NCBI RefSeq assembly: GCF_011694815.1
Contig: NZ_CP050177.1
Span: 806,001 to 870,000, forward strand
DNA: 64,000 nucleotides
Source: Streptomyces liangshanensis
GTDB taxonomy: Bacteria; Actinomycetota; Actinomycetes; Streptomycetales; Streptomycetaceae
Direction: 5' to 3'
Shown: positions 60,622 to 64,000 of the stretch, piece after piece
Layout: every line of letters begins with the position of its first letter
Position numbering within the stretch: the stretch's first letter is position 1
Notes under the pieces: model-generated
Database searches by the model: none
The model's input: the letters and a program-made list of their open reading frames with translations, nothing else
Told to the model about the DNA's origin: nothing
Position numbers and translations under genes: made by a program

Positions 60622-61020
60622 CTGAACTGGCAGGACAGCTCGACGCTGCGCTGGACCGAGCGCCCGGAGGACGTCGACGCCGCGTTCGACCGGGGCGAGC
60701 CGCTCGTCGGGGTGGCCGTCATCGCCCTCGCCCTGAACCACGCGGACGCGGACGCGATCCTGCCCCGGGTCAACAGGGCCCTGGAGTCGGAGAACGCGGA
60801 GACCCGCCGCCAAGGAGTCATAGCCCTGGCCCACACCGCCCGCCTCCACCGGACCGCCGACCGCCGATCCCTCGATCTCCTGCGCGACTTCCCCCGCGGC
60901 AACGAGGCCGACGACGATCTGTGGAGTTTCGTGGCCCACCGCCAACTGCCGTGGTGGCTCTGGCGACACCACTACGCCGACCGCCTGACCTGCCTGTTCC
61001 GCAACTGGCGCCACGGCTGA
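60622..61020 (+). CDS. HEAT-repeat-like protein, start codon uncertain
   Basis: The frame reads from a CTG at 60622 (LNWQDSSTLRWTERPEDVDA) through VVGVAVI-like helices (AVIALALNHADADAILPRVN, TRRQGVIALAHTARLHRTAD) to a stop at 61020. The opening resembles actinobacterial HEAT-type proteins that start with MNWQD or similar, so the CTG may be a rare start or a mutated ATG. An internal GTG at 60712 would give 102 aa. It follows the Imm7 gene by 27 bp and such proteins often accompany immunity genes. Confidence 0.6.
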   Translation: MNWQDSSTLRWTERPEDVDAAFDRGEPLVGVAVIALALNHADADAILPRVNRALESENAETRRQGVIALAHTARLHRTADRRSLDLLRDFPRGNEADDDLWSFVAHRQLPWWLWRHHYADRLTCLFRNWRHG

Positions 61021-61101
61021 CCCCACCACCTGCCGACGCCCTACCCCCGGTGGCAGCGGGCCCGTACGCATAGGGAAGGATGCGGGGCGGAGGGGATTTG
61101 A

Positions 61102-62043
61102 ATGTGTTCAAATCTGCTGGAGCCGGTGCACCCGCAGCTGCGGGTGCGGAACAAGTTCGGTGCGGTGCTGACCGCTTCGGTGGCGACGTTCGCCGTCGAG
61201 GTCGCGATCGGGATGATCGCGCTCGCGATGTGGCGGCAGACCCAGGAGAGCCCAGGCTTTCCCTACAACGGGTTCACGCTCTTCATCCTGATCATCGTGG
61301 CGCCGTTCCTGGCCGTGGTGGGAGCCGCCCTGGGCGCCTTGCTGACGGTGGGACTGGTGATGCCGCTCCTCGTCGGGGCCGGGTGGCTGGGCCGCGGGCT
61401 CTCGGGGCGTGAGGCGTGGTGGTGGGTCCCGGCGCTGGCGGCCGCCGGTGCGGCCGCGCTGACCGCGCTCGCGGCCGTACCGACCGGGGACAGCCTCCTG
61501 CCGGTCCTCGGCGGTTGGCTCGTGGTGACGGCGGCGCTCTCCGCCCCGGCGCTGGTGGCCCGCAGGCTGTTGCTGCCGGACCGCCCGCCGCTGTCCGGCG
61601 GTGTCATGTTCGGGCGCGTGGTGCTGTACGGGACACTCGTGGTGGTCACCGCCGGCTCGCTCGCCGGCATCGGCACGTACGCCGGGATCGTTCACGCGTA
61701 CGAACCTCCGCGGCTGAACACGCAACGGGCCGCGGGGACATGGACCGACGGGGACGGCGGCACGCTTGTCCTCACGGCGGACGGCCACGCCACCGCGACC
61801 CGGATCAAGACGTTCGACATCGTCGACTCCGGAACGGTCACACATCGGTGCACCGGCACCGGCACCTGGAACTTCGACCCGGGCGACGGACCGTGGGCCC
61901 AGGAGATCCCGGTGTCCGTGGACAACTGCTCCATGGACAACTGGGCGGTGTCCGGGACCCCCGAGCACCCGAAACTGTTCGTCTACATCGGCGACCCCGA
62001 CAGCTGGGACCTGTACATCCTCCAACGCCCCCGGCACCGCTGA
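61102..62043 (+). CDS. membrane protein with extracellular lipocalin-like C-terminal domain
   Basis: A 313-aa protein. Residues 20-200 hold about six hydrophobic segments (FILIIVAPFLAVVGAALGAL, LLPVLGGWLVVTAALSAP, LYGTLVVVTAGSLAGIG). Residues 212-313 are a soluble beta-rich domain (GTWTDGDGGTLVLTADGHAT, CTGTGTWNF, LFVYIGDPDSWDLYILQ) with two cysteines. The family is unknown to me, though such domains occur in Streptomyces secreted proteins. The ATG at 61102 has GGAGGGG upstream. Confidence 0.78.
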   Translation: MCSNLLEPVHPQLRVRNKFGAVLTASVATFAVEVAIGMIALAMWRQTQESPGFPYNGFTLFILIIVAPFLAVVGAALGALLTVGLVMPLLVGAGWLGRGLSGREAWWWVPALAAAGAAALTALAAVPTGDSLLPVLGGWLVVTAALSAPALVARRLLLPDRPPLSGGVMFGRVVLYGTLVVVTAGSLAGIGTYAGIVHAYEPPRLNTQRAAGTWTDGDGGTLVLTADGHATATRIKTFDIVDSGTVTHRCTGTGTWNFDPGDGPWAQEIPVSVDNCSMDNWAVSGTPEHPKLFVYIGDPDSWDLYILQRPRHR

Positions 62044-62132
62044 CCGATGAGGAGCTGGCACCTGAGTTACATTCAGGAACAAGGCGCGGAGACATACTCA
62101 GGGAGGTAAGCGGCAGCACCGAAGGAGAATTC

Positions 62133-62564
62133 ATGCTGATGAAGCGAACAATCACGTCCGGCACCCTGATCATGATGGTCATGGGTGGACTGGCAATCAC
62201 CGCGGGGACAGCCGATGCGGCTCCCTCGACGACGCGTGGGGCGGTCACCGCGGCGCGGGACGCGGGTACGGAAGGGGGCGCTTCCACGAATGCCGCCGGC
62301 CCGTGGACCGTCGAACCCACCATCTACTACTCCTATTTCGACTGCCTTCAGACAGCCTCGATCATCCAGCAGTCCGCCGCGGACAACGGGCGCCTCATCG
62401 AGACGAAATGCCCGACGGTGCTCGTATCCCCGAATCGCTGGATGGTCTACTGGAGGAACATCGGGACGACCACTCCCCCCTGCCGCGTATGCGGAAGGGA
62501 AATCGGGGGCGAAGACACCGGCGAGGTCACCCTTGTCGGCCGGCACGAAATCCACGGAGCATGA
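62133..62564 (+). CDS. small secreted four-cysteine protein, first of a tandem pair
   Basis: A 143-aa protein with a signal peptide (KRTITSGTLIMMVMGGLAIT, cleavage after ADAA). The mature part has four cysteines, 71, 93, 117 and 120, with the last two as PCRVC. The spacing C-x21-C and CxxC matches the next gene. The ATG at 62133 has AAGGAGA upstream. Its stop overlaps the next start (ATGA). Function unknown. Confidence 0.82.
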   Translation: MLMKRTITSGTLIMMVMGGLAITAGTADAAPSTTRGAVTAARDAGTEGGASTNAAGPWTVEPTIYYSYFDCLQTASIIQQSAADNGRLIETKCPTVLVSPNRWMVYWRNIGTTTPPCRVCGREIGGEDTGEVTLVGRHEIHGA

Positions 62565-62926
62565 GGTACACGCGGGTACGCAGAGTTGTCGCGGCCGGCG
62601 CGCTGGCGCTGGTGGCCGCCGCCGGAACGGTGACGACGGCCGGTGCGGCCCAGGCCGCTCCCGTGATCCGTAGCACCACGTCGGCGAACGTCTCCCCCGG
62701 CGAATCCCGTGCCTCGGAGTGGAGATTCGACAGCGTCTGGCCCACGGTGGCCGCGTGCTCCAACGCCGCCATCAATCTCTACGACTACTACTACTCCGAC
62801 GGTTACGAGATCGAGGTGCAGTGCAGGGGGGCCGGTACGCAGTGGCAGCTCTGGTTCAGGCGGCTCTTCCCCGGAGACCCTTGCCACGCGTGCAGAACTG
62901 AAAGCGTGGAAGATCGGCGAGTCTAA
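62561..62926 (+). CDS. small secreted four-cysteine protein, second of a tandem pair
   Basis: A 121-aa protein with a signal peptide (RVRRVVAAGALALVAAAGTV, cleavage after AQAA). Cysteines at 66, 88, 108 and 111 (PCHAC) repeat the pattern of the gene before it, with identical C-x21-C spacing and a shared Trp before PCxxC. Translationally coupled to it by ATGA. A strong terminator follows at 62948. Confidence 0.82.
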   Translation: MRYTRVRRVVAAGALALVAAAGTVTTAGAAQAAPVIRSTTSANVSPGESRASEWRFDSVWPTVAACSNAAINLYDYYYSDGYEIEVQCRGAGTQWQLWFRRLFPGDPCHACRTESVEDRRV

Positions 62927-62947
62927 CCGGATGACGTGACGATATCG

Positions 62948-62982
62948 CGATGCGCTCGACCGTCCACCGGTCGAGCGCATCG
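62948..62982. terminator. strong bidirectional terminator hairpin
   Basis: Perfect 15-bp inverted repeat CGATGCGCTCGACCG / CGGTCGAGCGCATCG around a 5-base loop TCCAC, between the secreted pair and the convergent AraC gene. Confidence 0.9.
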
Positions 62983-62990
62983 CTGTGCGG

Positions 62991-63347
62991 TCAACTCTTC
63001 AGGGTTCTCAGGTAGGCCGCCGGAGTCGTGCCGTAAACCGATCTGAAAGTCTTGATGAAGTGGCTCGCGTCGGAGAAGCACCACCGGGCCGCGACATCGG
63101 AAATCGCCACCCCGTCGCGTACCTGCGCCAAATCGGCATAAGCCCGTTGCAAGCGGCGCCGGCGCGCGAACGACATGAGGGAGTCGCCCAGCGCCGAGAA
63201 CTCCCGGTGGAGAGTGCGCAGGGAAACGCCGACGGTTCGGGCGACAAGAGCGGGGGAAAGATCAGGATTGTCCAGATTCATCTCCACGACATTCATCGCC
63301 TGCCGCAGAATGTTCGATCGGGAATCATCCGGGTTCATTGCAGTCAT
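62991..63347 (-). CDS. short AraC-type regulator consisting of the DNA-binding domain only
   Basis: A 118-aa protein that is almost wholly the AraC/XylS double helix-turn-helix (LSPALVARTVGVSLRTLHRE, AISDVAARWCFSDASHFIKT, VYGTTPAAYLRTL), without a ligand-binding domain. The ATG at 63347 has AAGGAAG upstream. Full-length AraC proteins are about 300 aa, so it acts without its own sensor or is a shortened form of the AfsR-neighbour type. It lies 123 bp after the TPR gene on the same strand. Confidence 0.85.
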   Translation of the reverse strand: MTAMNPDDSRSNILRQAMNVVEMNLDNPDLSPALVARTVGVSLRTLHREFSALGDSLMSFARRRRLQRAYADLAQVRDGVAISDVAARWCFSDASHFIKTFRSVYGTTPAAYLRTLKS

Positions 63348-63469
63348 GCGTCTTCCTTCGTCCAACAGGCGTATCCACCGACAGTGCGGAGGCATCGCCC
63401 CGGCGGGCTGCCCGGTAAAGGCAACCGGTCGGGCGTTCACAGCCGATTCACCGCCGATCCATGGAGCGC

Positions 63470-64000
63470 CTACGCCTGCCCACCCCCCTCTCGCCGGGCG
63501 ACACCCGCCGCGTCCGCCGTCGCGGGGCTGCTCGGCCTGTCGAGGTCACGCAATCTCGTGCGGAGACGCTCGGCGAGTCGCTCGACGTCGGTGTGGACGA
63601 GCCGCTCCATGATGTGCAGCCCCTCGGTCCACACCGCGCGGGCCGCGGCCGGCTGGCCGGCGCTGAGGTGGGTGTCCCCGAGGCGCATGAGGGTGCCGAC
63701 CACGAACCAGTCGCTACGGCCCGTCCGTTGGTAGAGGGACAGGGCGTCGCGATAGACGACGAGGGCCTCGTCGTACCGTCCGAGTCGGTGCAGCGCGAAG
63801 CCGATGCTGTCCCAGGTGTCCGATGCGCCGACGTCGTGTCCGAGTTCCTGGTAGCGGGCCAGCGCCTGACGGCAATGGTCGAGGGCTTGCCGGGGCTGCC
63901 CGAGCAATACGTGGAACCAGCCGACCGCGTTGAGCGCGCTGGCGGTCATGGCCCGGCCCCGCCGGGTGTCGCCTCCGCGGTTCTCATGACTGCGGAAGAG
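63470..64000 (-). CDS. C-terminal part of a TPR-containing (AfsR/LAL-like) regulator, 5' end outside the window
   Basis: The minus-strand frame is open to the right edge and ends at 63470. It reads as three TPR units (LNAVGWFHVLLGQPRQALDH, SDTWDSIGFALHRLGRYDEA, GTLMRLGDTHLSAGQPAAAR), with the layout of the C-terminal TPR array of AfsR/SARP-type regulators (NB-ARC plus TPR). The N-terminal domains are outside the window, so the class is inferred. Confidence 0.75.
   Translation of the reverse strand, partial: LFRSHENRGGDTRRGRAMTASALNAVGWFHVLLGQPRQALDHCRQALARYQELGHDVGASDTWDSIGFALHRLGRYDEALVVYRDALSLYQRTGRSDWFVVGTLMRLGDTHLSAGQPAAARAVWTEGLHIMERLVHTDVERLAERLRTRLRDLDRPSSPATADAAGVARREGGGQA

Overview
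The window is a high-GC actinobacterial chromosome segment, almost certainly Streptomyces. The grounds are very strong G/C bias at third codon positions, GTG and TTG starts, many RsbW/STAS/PP2C genes, an AfsR-like TPR protein and a lutABC locus of actinobacterial type. There is no rRNA, CRISPR array or intact mobile element. One tRNA gene, tRNA-Pro(GGG), lies at 33.7 kb.

Layout. 0-11.6 kb: flavoenzymes, an SRPBCC protein, a GlxA-type regulator, a type I GAPDH, an SMI1/KNR4 protein, an alpha/beta hydrolase, an acyl-CoA-dehydrogenase-like flavoprotein and an aldo/keto reductase. 11.9-15.1 kb: three start/stop-overlapping genes encoding a PP2C phosphatase, a cobalamin-binding protein with the CarH photoreceptor motif W-x9-EH but no DNA-binding domain, and a STAS protein. 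15.2-22.9 kb: a frameshifted M48 protease, thpR, a secreted protein, a LuxR regulator, a glycosyltransferase, and a nucleoside hydrolase/LOG pair divergent from a LacI regulator. 22.9-30.7 kb: an accessory stretch with a decayed LuxR gene, a LysR/VOC unit divergent from a JAMM-NTF2-VOC operon, ISL3 transposase debris, a LacI fragment, an AraC-GyrI regulator and a serine hydrolase. 30.7-41.7 kb: a secreted esterase, a methyltransferase, the tRNA, lutABC (lactate use), cobF and a large secreted GH87-type alpha-1,3-glucanase.

42.8-50.7 kb is a dense partner-switching hub: three RsbW-like ATPases, one STAS protein, two PP2C phosphatases (one with a receiver domain), a CHASE3 histidine kinase, a single-domain response regulator and a MarR regulator. 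50.7-64 kb: a chloroperoxidase-like hydrolase, a P-loop-like protein paired with a membrane-anchored type-1 periplasmic-binding receptor, uppP, membrane proteins, an RraA-like protein, an Imm7 immunity gene, a HEAT-like gene, a tandem pair of Cys-rich secreted paralogues, and AraC and TPR regulators at the edge.

How the parts fit. Two signalling blocks (11.9-15.1 and 42.8-50.7 kb) are the most coherent. In each, a PP2C phosphatase governed by a sensory input (a B12 domain in one, a receiver fed by a histidine kinase in the other) sits with STAS and/or anti-sigma ATPases, so both probably set sigma-factor release. The best candidates for undescribed biology are the PP2C-B12-STAS operon, the P-loop-like/PBP receptor pair and the JAMM-NTF2-VOC operon. 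All functions are inferred from sequence reading alone.
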